Source: Russula earlei
Taxonomy: Eukaryota; Basidiomycota; Agaricomycetes; Russulales; Russulaceae
Assembly: GCA_025769875.1 (NCBI GenBank)
Contig: JAGFNK010000519.1
Coordinates: 1 to 36,609, forward strand
Direction: 5' to 3'
Length of the DNA: 36,609 nt
How positions within the stretch are numbered: position 1 is the stretch's first letter; each line of letters opens with the position of its first letter. Positions 20,151-32,109 of this stretch are shown piece after piece. A program made the translations under genes and the position numbers. Under the pieces are notes generated by a model. That model did no database searches. It had not been told where the DNA came from and was given only the letters and a program-made list of their open reading frames with translations.

Positions 20151-21463
20151 ACAACGATCTTCGAATTGGGGTATACTAGACAGGTGCGGTGGACTCTCTA
20201 GATGTGTCGTCAGCTCTGAAATAACAGCTCGACTCGTGACTGTAGGATCGGCCACCGCGGTCGGCAAGGTCATCCAGAGCACACACCATTGGCAGGGACG
20301 ATGCCATCGAATTAAAAGCTATATCTACAAGCAAGTCGGCTGCTCTTACGAATTTCAAAGTAAGCCATCAAGGACAATGAAACAGCGATATCTGGATCGG
20401 GAGGTGAAATGTCGATCTAAAAAGTGCTACCACTGGCATTTTTCGATGTAATCCAATTCAGAGATTGCAGCATTTTAGCTGACTGAATTGTGAAATGCCA
20501 CAGTGAGTACTGTATCAGCGTGGGTGGAGAGACAAGGGAGGGGTTATCTAGTTTGTGTAACAAGAGACATTTCATGGACGCGGCTACTAGAAGGCCAAAT
20601 ACTGTAAGAGGACAAGTATGGCTCCAGATCAAAGCGGTAACATGAATCCTTCGTTATATTAAAAAGCTGGTTCGTGCTACTAACCATTCACCTTAAACAA
20701 GTGTCTAAAGGTACGCGTTGTTAGTATAAGCGGTCTGAGCGAACAAATCGTCCATTACGAGGCTATCCATACTGATATGTGAAGTCTCTGAAGGTGCGCG
20801 AGCCATATGAACTCCCCATAAAATGCACCAGAACAGAAGAATGGGATGCCTTGAACTTCGTACCTTCAAGTTCTGTAGCCGAGTGCAAGTATGGCTGGTT
20901 CAGCGTCGTTTATCGACTCTGACGGAACTGCCAACGAGTATGAGTTGTCCACAGAGACAACACTTCAGCTCGTGCAATGAGCACGGTTCTTCAATGCTTG
21001 AATAGTAAATTGAGTTTTTGACCCAACTTTCGTACTGCGGTAGTCGATGATGAGTTTAAGTAAGCTTACGCGAAATTCAAACCCGACAAACACAGGACCC
21101 GCTTTAGGATATACGCACGAGGTTGGGAGAGCAAGTCATTGACTAATTAGACGACCCTCATCCTGGAAAATGCTCCATCCAAGAAGTAAAGTCACTTCGA
21201 CTTGACAGCAGCAACGCCACACGAAAAAGACAACGACGTTAGTCAAGAGGGGTGGTAAGGTACGGACCATTGGTGAGCTGGGATTCTGCCAGCGTTCTCT
21301 GGCCGTTGTCTGATAACACTGCATCGCTCGCGAGTCTTACAGTAACAGCTTGATCACGAGGAATGTGCCGTAAGCGCTGTCGAGGAAAATGAGGCGCCCG
21401 TGCTAACGGTGAGCGCCATGACGGCGTTACGCCGAGTTGCTCTGTCAGTTCTCCTTTCCTAGG
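20151..21463. other. Spacer before the membrane-protein array
   Basis: No complete gene is seen. A 29-codon frame at 20890 (MAGSASFIDSDGTANEY...) resembles a segment in the next spacer (about 24915-24965), so part of this interval belongs to the duplicated unit. The last 50 bp before the ATG at 21464 are pyrimidine-rich and end in CCTTTCCTAGG, as before copy 2. Confidence 0.4.
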
Positions 21464-24400
21464 ATGGCCTCCATATTTCTCAAACTGCTGCGCATATTTC
21501 GCTTTGCAAGGGACAACTTCGGACGTATTTTGGGTCGTTGGGTACTGTGGATGGCCGTCAACCTCGGTCGAAGGCTGAGCGGCTGGCGATGCGTGTGGCA
21601 CGCTAAATCAGATACGTTTGGAAACCTTACTGGCAAACCGGCGGGGCCATCGATGATTGGCAACCGTGACATGGGAAGCTCTGATTCAGCGTCGAGTGGC
21701 ACACCTGTTTTGAAGGAATACCGTGACGTTGTTTCTGCAAGCACCATTCCGGCATCGGCGAGCGATCCGAGCTTCGGGGGTTTCAATGCAGCACCATCGT
21801 CGGCGACCCCAGCCACCAGAGATTCCGTCGATCAACCATCGCGTACTCCTTATCCGACCCATTCCGTGGACGGAGGAAGCCTTGCCAGCCGTGCAAGTGA
21901 CAGGTTATCGATTATCACAACAAACTCACGTTTGCCTGTCGGCCAGCCATCACAGCTTCCGAACGCGATTCATCGCCAAGGCTCAAGCCCAGGGCGGATA
22001 ACAGAGCATTTGTCCAGGCCACCGTCTCCGGCTAGTCACCCCCACAGGGCACTCCAGCCCTCTCATCTCGAACATTTTACAACGAATCTACTCTCTCCAT
22101 CTCATGGAGTTGAGTCGCTCGCGATAGACACCACCCATTCATCTCCTGTCTCTATCGCACAGGATTTACCTCCCGGATCGCCTCCACTTTCTCCAACAAC
22201 TTCTCCCATCGCGATATCGGATTTCTATTTACCTGAAGGTTGCTTTCTTCAAATGATTCATTCTGAGCAGATCCCACGATACGGGAAGGGCATCACGATG
22301 TAAGTGGGTTATGCCATCATATTGAAACACCGTTTAGATCCGTTGACAGAGCTCGCGAGCAAAAACCATACGATATAAATCCCTTGACGACTACCTTCCC
22401 ATAGTATGTCGCCAGCTCAATGTTATTACTGGATTTCAATTGAAATCTCCACAGCTTCGTGGAGACAAGCGTTCCTGATCATGCCTTGGGCAGGCAAGAT
22501 TGTAATCCCTGGATTCCCGCCACCAATCCCGATGGTGCCCTGTATTTTTTCGATCCAGAAAGGGTGCGTCAATGAACTTAACAACCGCTCTCCCTAGTTT
22601 CAATTAACTCGCCATGACAGAGGTTGTTTACTGAAACGGACATGCACAATCCTGAATTAAAGGAAGAAATGGAGGATTTCTATCTGTACCTACAGAATAT
22701 TCTGCGTGTGGGACAATTGACTATTCCTTCAACAAATTATGACTTGGTCCTAGACATTGAGCCAACGGGTGACATGAGGATACAGTGGTCATATTACTAT
22801 GCATGCCATGACAGTCGGTGCCTGTTTTGGCTCGATCAATACGACGGAATCTTCATGACTTCTGAACTGGATGGGGTCGAGTCTCCTGCTCATGTCAGTG
22901 AGTCGCAGTCATCTGCAAGTTACTCTCTCGTACTGTTCCGACTGATTTGGTTCATAGAGCATCGACTGGAAGCCCTGTATTGGTATATTAGCCATCTTCT
23001 GGATTGGTATCCCAGTTGTTGATGTTGTCTTACAGGTACCATTGGTCGCTCTTCCCAAAACATTTTGAAGGCCGCGGTCTTCCTCAATATGTCTATGATG
23101 AACTCATGGGCATTTTAACACATGGTTGCATCGGTGAGCCCATCTGCCCGAGACATGGACTCTCATGAAAGATGCCAATATCGATGCCATAGATATCATG
23201 ACCTCAAAGTCTTCGACTTTCCCGTTCGATGACGCTACAATGCAGAAGATGATTGAGCTTGTACAGAAAGCGAAAGGTACATATTGTGTAATTTGGAGGG
23301 ATGGCACTCACTTTTTAGCTCAGAAGCAACAAGTGGTGTAGAACACTACACTGCCGGGACTAGTGAGCACATAGTACATATACCTATTTCAATACTCACT
23401 CATTCTCATTCTCAGCTCGTCTTCTGGCATTGTTTGGTAAATCCGGCTCAGCTTTGGTCACAGGTGATTTTGTTAATCAACTTGTGTGCATGTTCAGCCC
23501 ATTGGAGGTTCCTACACTTCCATGGCCAGCAGCATGCACGGCTCATCAGGGGCCAATCTGTGTACGAGAAACCAAAGCATGAAAGATCCATACTTATCAC
23601 GTTGCTGTCGCCGTTACTTTTCCTCGGCCCCGAAGTTCATCTGCATGAAATGGAGAATTTGTGGACGGACGATCTTATCATCGAAGCGGTTTGGAAGAGC
23701 TTTGTGACCAAGCAGCTAACCGAATGGAGTGATATAATACTTTGGGTATTGTTTTACCACCCGCAGTCACTAGAGTTCTTAACGCTTACATACCCCAGTC
23801 AACAGTGATGCTGTCAGTCAACGTGGGATTTCTCGCCATACCTGGCGTGGTACTTTCTAACTTTAACGGCGGTAATTTGGAGAATGTGCACCAAGTTGTC
23901 ATTTTCCCGTCCTCTTCTCAGATCGTCAGCTCGCTCTCAATACAAGCTAGCATTGGAAGTATTGTCATTGGCATGCTCCTAGTCCGTCACATCCGTACCA
24001 AACAAGATGCAGACCCAGCTGAAGCGGTGAGTTGTCGGTGGTATCTTATGTGTGTGCAGAGGTGACACCTCGACAGTGTATATATCTCCAGGACCACTCT
24101 CAGGGAATGCTTGGTCTTGAACCACTGGCTATTATCTTCAGCCTACCGTGGGCATTCCTCATGTGGTCGTATGTCATTTCCCGTTTAAGACGCGACGTAC
24201 TTCCGCATTGATTTTACCAAATCCCCTGACAGGACAGTGACGTTTTTCATTGCGCTGTTGCTCTTTTGCTCAGTTTTCTCGAATTTCTGGACCCGGGTAT
24301 CTACATCGTTCGTTTCGCTCTGTGTAGTCGCCTGCATCGTAGGGTGCATCTGGGCCGTTTTGCAGGTCAATAGCGACGGGAAAGTTTGGCTGGATGGCTT

Positions 24401-24524
24401 CAAACCATCTATCGCCCGTGCGCTGCAACACTTTTCGCCTCGAGGATTTGTCAGACGCGTTAATTTTCTTATACTTCGTACTGTTGGACCACTCCGAGAT
24501 TGTCTCACCTCTGGCTCCAGGTGA
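21464..24524 (+). CDS. Array copy 1: large membrane protein with WW-like motif (intact, 800 aa)
   Basis: Thirteen exons join without a break: 21464-22299, 22350-22403, 22455-22563, 22621-22897, 22958-22982, 23036-23133, 23193-23276, 23324-23362, 23416-23436, 23498-23745, 23799-24026, 24077-24168 and 24233-24524. Total is 2403 nt. The N-terminus is basic and amphipathic (MASIFLKLLRIFRFARD). Residues about 50-250 are Ser/Pro-rich and disordered, with SRASDRLSIIT near 142. FYLPEGCFLQMIHSEQIPRY precedes a WW-like motif, PWIPATNPDGALYFFDPER (about 315-333). A conserved soluble region follows (FTETDMHNPEL, LVLDIEP, WSYYYACH, HWSLFP, AHWRFL). Hydrophobic segments lie near 600-618, 639-659, 687-722 and 726-748. 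I recognise the pattern as a family common in mushroom genomes; its function is unknown. Confidence 0.85.
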
Positions 24525-25709
24525 TGTCGGCAGCGTGCGCTCATCGACGGGCTCTCAGGGTAGTGTATAATGCTTATGGTTTGATTCTCTATTCGGAGAT
24601 GTGTTGATATCACATTCTGTTATGTATGATTACTTCAACAACGCAACACGTATGCGCAAAGTTTACAACTGTCATGGCGGTCTGGTGTTAGACAACGGGG
24701 CGTATCATGCCGAACAAAGCTACAAACAGATACGACACGACCAGCAACACATCCTCATCCTTCATGAGACCCAATCACTAGTATTGAGCTCGCAAACGAT
24801 AAGTACTGTTTGATGAGAGTTCATGGTTGGCAGTGGATGTACATTGTGAATCGTCTTTCAACTTTCAGCTAGTTCCGGGGTTGGGTCATCTGCCCTCTGA
24901 AGCGGGCTGTCGACACAGCTGGTTCTGCATCGTTAACCGATGCCAAGGGTACTGCTAACGGGCATGAGTCTCGCCCCTGCCCCACACAAGGACACTTTAT
25001 TCCCTTCAATTACCGCAACAAAGTTGCTCGACGGAGAGCTCTCGACTCCAGTTCAAGTTGTGTGCAAGTTGTGTGACGGAGACGAACGGCGATGTCAATG
25101 TCAATATGGCAGTCACAGCGCCACCTGAAGACGCCACTGGCCCGGAGAAGGTCATTAACTGTATTTCATAGTTCATTCATCGTGGGCCTCATTGCACTAG
25201 AGCGCAGTCATTTGACGTTGCAGCGGTTCCATCACTAAGACAGTGACTAGAGCTCAAGTTGCATCGGGCCAACCACTTGTAGCATTTGTTGATGGACCTA
25301 GTTGCAATGTTTTGTAAGCGGTGGGCAGAGAGAGGGATCCCTCATTCAAAAAAACGAGGCCTGGATTGTCAGAAGGCGATGTATTTGCATCTCGGTTTCG
25401 GTTTAATTGAAAACACAGCGACAAACAATCACAAATGATCTACAACAGCGAAAAGCGTTGTAGTTGGTCCCAGAGAATAGAACATTGCCAAGTGGGCGGT
25501 TGATGACTTTACGCTGCGGCTACTAGCCCATCATTATAATCTTAACCTCACGCGGAACTTGCGAGACCAACTAGCAATTCGATAGCGAGGCATTTTCTGT
25601 TGGCCTTGCTGGACACCAAGGCGCTTACATTGAAGGCGCGCAGGGCTGTGGCGACTGACATCCATTTAACTGCCGTCCGCTCTTTTATGAGGATGCTCCT
25701 TTTCCTAGG
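24525..25709. other. Spacer between array copies 1 and 2
   Basis: No complete gene is seen. Two segments are related to other spacers. AGSASLTDAKGTANG is encoded at about 24915-24965 and resembles 20890. DNA at about 24960-25070 resembles 31543-31640. The 40 bp before the ATG at 25710 resemble those before copy 1 (TCCTTTTCCTAGG). Confidence 0.4.
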
Positions 25710-28700
25710 ATGACCGTCATATTCCCCGTCTTTAAATTTCTGCGCACATTTCCCTTCGCGCGGGGGTCACATTCAATCGTTCTTAGCCTTCCTAGGTCGC
25801 AGGTTCAGAGCATGTTGGGGTATTTTTCTTGGAAAAGCCGGGTACGTTTCGGGCCCACAAACCAGCTAGACCACCATTTTTCGGAGCCAGGACGAGCTCA
25901 AATTCCCTCTCTGGTTCGGCCGTCCTGATCTCTGGCAGCAATGTTCCAACGATGGCAAGCCACGTGACTCTCCACGAACTTGCACAAGGACAGCAGGCAA
26001 TTGTCGCTCAAACTGCTCTCACTCCTTCAATCCTTTCGGCCGATAATCCTCTTGTACCTAATGCGCCGACCCAGTTCGAAGGACGAAACCTCACTTGGCG
26101 TAGCTCCGGGAACCTGAGCATTCGGAGCCGGGCCAGTGACAGGCTTTCAATCATTACTACATCACCAGAATTGATACACGACCCAGTTGGCCAGCCATCT
26201 CGTACGCCCGGAACGATTCATCGACAGTTCTGGAGTTGCCCAGAGTCATCATGCTCAAGTGAGCAACTGTCCAGGCCATCTTCCCCGATGACCCGCACCC
26301 ACACAGCCAATCCTCGCCTTGAAATCATTTTAACCTCTCCCGCTCATGGTGATGGCAGATTCAGTCCCCGTAAATCAGCCTTCGCCGCCCTCCTATTCGC
26401 ACGAGCCACGAAACTTGCCGCCTATGTATGAAAATCGCAGGAGACAATCTTTGACAAGTATCGTTATCCAAAACCCATCGACGGAATCACTCCCACTCTC
26501 TTCCTCGATCAATCCCCCGCCATTGACGGACGAGCCGTTCGCCATTGACACTGTAACTACCTACCCCCGCTTGTCCCCTGTTTCTGTCGCCGAAGAAGGA
26601 CATGACAAACCGTCTCAGCTTTCTCCTTCGATTTCTTCCATCGACTACTTCTTGCCTGACGGTCGCATTGTACAGCTCATCAATTCTGATCAAGTTCCAC
26701 GATAACACTAGGAATGTTACAATGTACGTGGAACATCACTACGGTATTATTATACCTTCACATCTGTTAGCAGACCCCGCGAGGAAATACCTTACCATGT
26801 GGAACCTCTAACCACCGTGTTTCCATAGTATGTTGTAGGCCAAATGATATCATTCGGTCCTGAGAGCGCTCTCCAGTTTCCCGGAGTTGAGCAATCCTGA
26901 GCAAGGCTCTTTCAAGCAGGATTGTAGCCCATGGATAGCGGCGACCCCACCCGGATGGCGCCCTCTATTTTTATGATCGAGAGAGAGTGCGTGTGTCGGT
27001 GACCTCGCGCGTCCCCAGTCACGACTAATATCAGATTGAAGAGATTGTTTACTGACACCGACATGCACAACCCAACGCTAAGAGATGAAATGGAAGATTT
27101 CTATCACTACTTGCAGCAGATCCTACGTGTAGATCAGTTATCCATCCCCTCAGAGGACTATGACTTGGTACTAGACGTTATGGCCACTGAAGACCAGCGG
27201 ATATCATGGTCTTATTACTATGCTTGCCACGAGACACGATGCTTGTTCTGGCTTGAAAACCTACGACGCAAGTTACATGATATCTGAACTATATGGCGTC
27301 AAGTCTCCGGCGCATGTCAGTGCGTCACACTTTTCATGTTTGGTCTTCCCTTTGTTTCCATTAATGTTGCGCGCAGGGCATCGTTTAGAGTCACTTTATT
27401 GGTGTGTCGGCTACTTCGAGCCGGTCTGGTGTCCTAAGCGCTCGTACTCAATAGTTTTGATAGGACTCACTGGTCACTTTATCCGGCCATTTTCGATAAT
27501 CGTCGTCTTCCACCCGAGGCTTATGACGAGCTTATAGGGATCTTATCACACGGTTGCATCGGTGAGCCCATTGCTCTGGCGCTGTGTTTACATGACGTAT
27601 CATTATACCATAGATGTATTGACATCGAGGTCTTCGACTTTACCGTACGACGATGATACAATGCAGAAGATGATCGGATTTGTACAAAGCGCTAAAAGTA
27701 CGTTGGCATGCTGCGAAGGAGATAAGGGTTCTGACTTTGTAACCCAGATGCAAAGGGCGGTGAAGCATACTATGTTGCTGGAACGAGTGAGAACATATAA
27801 CACTCTCTGGTTTCAATACTTCTCACCAAGTATCGTTCTCAGCGCGTCTTCTTTCTTTCTTTGGTAAGCGCGTCTTGGCAAGTGACCCAGATAACTCAAA
27901 TTATGGACTTATGGACGTGTTTAGCACATTGGAGATTCCTGTATTTCCACGGACAAAGACATGCACGGCTCATCAGGGACCAATCTGTGTATGACAAATC
28001 AAACCGTGAAAGGTCAATACTTATTACACTGATGTCGCCGCTGCTCTTGTTGGCCCCCGAACTTTATTTACGGGATTTGGAGAAACTGTGGACAGATGAA
28101 GTCATTATCGAGCCAGCTTGGAAGGGCTTCATGACCAAGCTGTTGACGGAATGGATTGACATAACGCTTTGGGTACTGTTTCATGTTGGGCCATTACCAG
28201 AGTTCCTGAAGCTCACGTGTACCCCAGTCGACAGTGATGCTGGCAGCCAACGTGGGATTTCTCGCCATCTCTGGCGTGATGTCTTCTACCATTGATGGTG
28301 GCACTTTGGAGAAAGTGCACCAAGTCGGCATACTTCCGTCTTCTTCCCAGATTGCCAGTTCCTTCTCTGTTGCGGCCAGCTCAGGAAGCATTGTGATTGG
28401 CATGCTCCTGGTCCGTTATAAACCCGCACCAAACAAGCACTGGACCCATCAGAGGCGGTGAGTGAACAGTCAAACTCGCATCCGACATATTCAGGACGAG
28501 CCGTTTGGATAGTCGACATACCTCTACAACATTTCTCATAGCATTTTCGGCCTTGAACCAATGGCTATTATCTTCAGTCTACCTTGGGCATTTCTCGTGT
28601 GGTCGTAAGTCATCTCCTGCCCAGGAAATTATTATTTTCACCTGTTAATATTCATCTAACCCGGCTACTCTCCTCCACAGGATGGGGACGTTCTCCACTG

Positions 28701-28999
28701 CGCTATTCCTTTCTTTCTTTGCTTTCTCGAATTCCTGGGCACGAACATTTGTTGCGTTGATGTCGGTCCTTGTGGTCACGCTCACCATAGGTTGCATCTG
28801 GATCACTTGGAAATCCAGCAATGATGGAAGAATGTGGCGGGATGGCTTTCAACCATCTATCGCCCGTGCGGTACAAGACATCCGATCTTCCGCATTCTGT
28901 GCCGTTCGATCAATCCGTCATCGTCTCCGCTCTCACGCTTCAGATGATGTCGGCAATGTATGCGCATCGACAGGCTCTCATGATCGTGTCGGTGTTTAA
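25710..28999 (+). pseudogene. Array copy 2: same family, several small frameshifts
   Basis: All 13 exons can be placed: 25710-26723, 26774-26827, 26877-26986, 27042-27319, 27377-27401, 27464-27561, 27614-27697, 27748-27786, 27843-27863, 27925-28172, 28228-28457, 28513-28604 and 28681-28999. Exons 2, 5-10 and 12 have exactly the lengths of copy 1. Exon 3 has one extra base (C-run in ACCCCAC), exon 4 one (AAAA before CCTACG), and exon 11 two (near TATAAACCC). Exon 1 changes frame near 25840 and 26370 and has an extra A just before its end (CGATAACAC). Protein similarity continues across each break. The WW-like motif (PWIAAT-PDGALYFYD) and hydrophobic C-terminus (PMAIIFSLPWAFLVWS) are conserved. 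It is either a young pseudogene or a functional gene with consensus errors. Confidence 0.8.
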
Positions 29000-31900
29000 T
29001 GTCTTCTTATGGATCTCGAAGATGGTTTGTTGTATGTTCATGTGTATCAGAATCTGTTTCTTTAGGCTTTTGCTCCCATGCAGCTCCACGTCAAACTATG
29101 TACTGATACGAACCAAATAAAATAAGTGGTGGACTTATCGGCTTCCGTGAATTACAGGATACGCACTGCATGGGCGCCGTCATGACTTTAGCCTAGGTCA
29201 AGCAGCCTCAAGGCTCAGCATGTAAGACTCGTGAAAAGGAAGCAGCCGGACAATTTAGTGAAACGAGGGGGTCCCCCACGGCCAGGGACAACCACTGGTG
29301 CAATATAATGCTGTCACGGTAAAACGTCACTCATTTCCGGTTTTTGTCTGGTCCCACGGTTTCATCAACCTTTTACTATACTTGCTCTCTAATCTTTCTG
29401 GCAGGTCTACATGACTCTAAGCAGTCACCACTCTGAGAATCCTTATCTAGAATCATGTGCAAGTGGCCTACTAGGTGGACCAGCAATCTTATCCGATCAC
29501 AACGCTGTAGAGCCGATATCGACGATATGAGAACGGAGATTGGTTCAGACGATGCATCGATGCTCTGGAATGATGTCCTGCAGGTATTTCCTGCGCGTCA
29601 TCATTCCAGAGATCAAAACGATACATCTTGCCTTATCACTAAGCGAGCAATAGATTGAATCCTTTATCAAGCATTCGAAATAACAACTGGAGCACAATGA
29701 AAACATGATCAATTGCATGATCACTAGGATCAGTGGCAGTGGTAAGGTCAAGACCGTGACGGAGATCATAATTGCGACGAAATATGACAAATTCCAAGGC
29801 ATGACCAAACCCAATTACCGATAAAAACTTGCTGCCGTTCCACACTAGATGGAAGCTGTTCTCCTCTCTTACCGTCATTTGTCAATCGCTCACCGCCTGA
29901 GGTGGTGAATGAAAGCCCCCAACCTTGTGAATCATGGGATAGCCCTCACCTTTGTTCCATCTCGTCCTGATCCACCTCAGTGGGTAAGTAATCAGAATTG
30001 ACCTCCCACCCGTTGTCAATCACGTAGTCCTCCGCCTGCATCATGGCCAGCTTTCTCCGCGAACGTTCGCCTGAGTCGCACGGCTGCCTCCTTTAGGACC
30101 TCCTCCTGTCGGCTGTAGTACTCATGGATGCTCTCGACCTCGCTTCCAGCTCTGCCTCCCAGAGCTTTTCGTCGTCCAGGTGAGTGGCCTTGAAAGTCAA
30201 CTCGTGCAGCTCCGCGGCTCCCACGTCTTCTTAATGTCGCGCCGTCTTCATGACAAGCAGAGGCGATGCCGCCTTCTCCCCTATTTGCCCGCTGCCTTGG
30301 CCGTCGCTCTTGTTTCATGTTAGACCGTCCATGGCACTGTGTGCCCGAGGACGCGTGTCCCGATTCCGAATCTATATCAGAGGTGTCTGTGATCATGGTT
30401 CTGGGGCCCGCGCCGCCCGTTTATTTGGTCTGTTAAGCAACTGCGCGCTGGGGGTGCCAGTGAGTGACTACCCGTGGTCAAAGGAGAGGTTGACGACGTC
30501 CTCACCTCTTTCGCTGGATGTCGCCGGAACGCTGGCTAATCGTCCCGCCCGAGATGCGTCGCGGTGGGCACTCGTTTGCCGTGCCCTGCGGCTGTTTGTA
30601 TTCGGACGAGGTTGTAAGACATGATCGAAGCGGGCAAGTTTCTCCGTGGAGAGAAGGTTGGATGGGGATTAGGGATGACGCCTGTCGTCTTAGATGGGAC
30701 GGCGGATTGGAACTCCTGGCATGTCCGATTGGCTAAAATTGAGTAATCTCGTCTTGCATTGTTGAGGCTGCAATTGTGGAGATACCACCGGGTTTGTGGA
30801 TTTGTGTGGTGTGGTACTTGGAGACACTGGCACTGGTCAACGCACACAACCACACAATCTTGTTCGCAATTTGCCGTGACTGGGATGCTCATGTCATGTC
30901 AGGTTTCACGCATTGTTTCTGACAATGGTGGAGAGTCATCGTTGCCAGTCTTGTGGGGTGACTTTGTTCGAACTGTAGAATGGCGGGGAGACAACCGCTT
31001 CTATCATCAGGAGAAAAAGACGATACGACATACAACATAATGACTGCAACACATCGTTGTTCCTGACGAGCTCCTGCCCTAAGTATAGATCTTCCAAACA
31101 ACGTGAGGGAACTGTGAGTATGGGTCGTGCCACCTTATTCCTTCAACCTAGGATAGTTCCGGTAGGTTTGCTATCGGGCAAGGATGTTTGAGGGCTGTAT
31201 TCGATGGTCGGAAATCAATGTCGGAGATATGATTGAAGAGGAGGACTAAATTGCGATATCTGGACAGTCCTTGCCCGAGCTCAAGTCACTGGAACCTCAC
31301 TCCTAATCCTTTCCAACGGACTTGTCGTTGACATGTGCTTGGCACTGATACTGAACTGACAGCATTCCTAATCATCAGTCGTACCGACCGACAGCCGAGA
31401 CTGGGAAACAACCCTTCAGCGAGCACTCTGAATAATCAAAATATCGTCGCGCACCCAATCCAGAAATCGCACGATGAGTCAAGCGTTCACATGAGATACG
31501 GCTTGCATCCGAAGTCAAAATACCTGGAGGAACCCATTGATGAGTGAGTCTTGCTCTTGACCCATACAAGAACACTTCAACTCATGCATCGAACAGGAGG
31601 GCTACTCGACGTCTGAATTTTCGATTCAAGTTGCGTGACTGAGATGGTTGGCGATAGATAAATTCTACAGACTAATGTTAACAGGGCCATCAGTGCCACG
31701 ACACCACGCCACCAATCGCGAGGAAGGTATCAACTATACTTCACTTCAGACGACCTTCGCTCCACAAGCAGTGTCTTCGAATTCCCTTCAACGACGTGGA
31801 ATAGCGGCACCAGCACCAGAGAAGTGCAAGAACGGCAGTCGAGAGGTATCCCACTGACTACCTACGGGCCAGCCTGGAATCCTACCAGTGTTCCCTGGCA

Positions 31901-32109
31901 ATTGTTTCAACAGCCGCGCTGTCTGGTATAGATCTTGGTGGGTCAGTGCGAGGCTTTTCAAGCTCAACAGCTTTATGAGAAGGAATGGCTATTAACATTG
32001 TCGAGTAAGAGGGCTACTTGGTGGCGCCTGTCAAGGTGGCGGTGATGAGGGGGAAGACAGCGCTATGATTACTTTGCATCTCTTGTCTTGTCAATTCTCC
32101 CTTCCTATC
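29000..32109. other. Long spacer between array copies 2 and 3
   Basis: At 3.1 kb this is the longest spacer in the array. It holds a possible degraded minus-strand gene at about 29950-30396 (listed separately) and a hydrophobic 58-codon minus frame at 29814-29639 that I cannot assign. Segments from about 31543 to 32109 resemble other array spacers. The rest shows no recognisable feature. Confidence 0.4.
29950..30396 (-). pseudogene. Degraded gene of unknown family
   Basis: A minus-strand ATG at 30396 opens a hydrophilic sequence (MITDTSDIDSESGHASSG, then MKQERRPRQRAN). Protein-like sequence then continues in successive frames: LHELTFKATHLDDEKLWEAE, then SIHEYYSRQEEVLKEAAVRL, then MMQAEDYVIDNGWEVNSDY and LPTEVDQDEMEQ, ending at a GT near 29952. 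The pieces are rich in charged residues and helix-forming, as in a coiled coil, and seem to be one protein broken by two or three one-base shifts. I do not recognise the family. No partner exon further downstream could be established. Confidence 0.35.

Noticed and set aside
24237..24524. A separate small membrane protein gene
   Set aside because: It is the last exon of array copy 1, joined by a GT..AG intron in the correct phase.
29639..29814. Hydrophobic 58-codon minus-strand frame that could be a small membrane protein
   Set aside because: AT-rich sequence easily gives hydrophobic frames; there is no homology I recognise, no intron evidence and no promoter signal.
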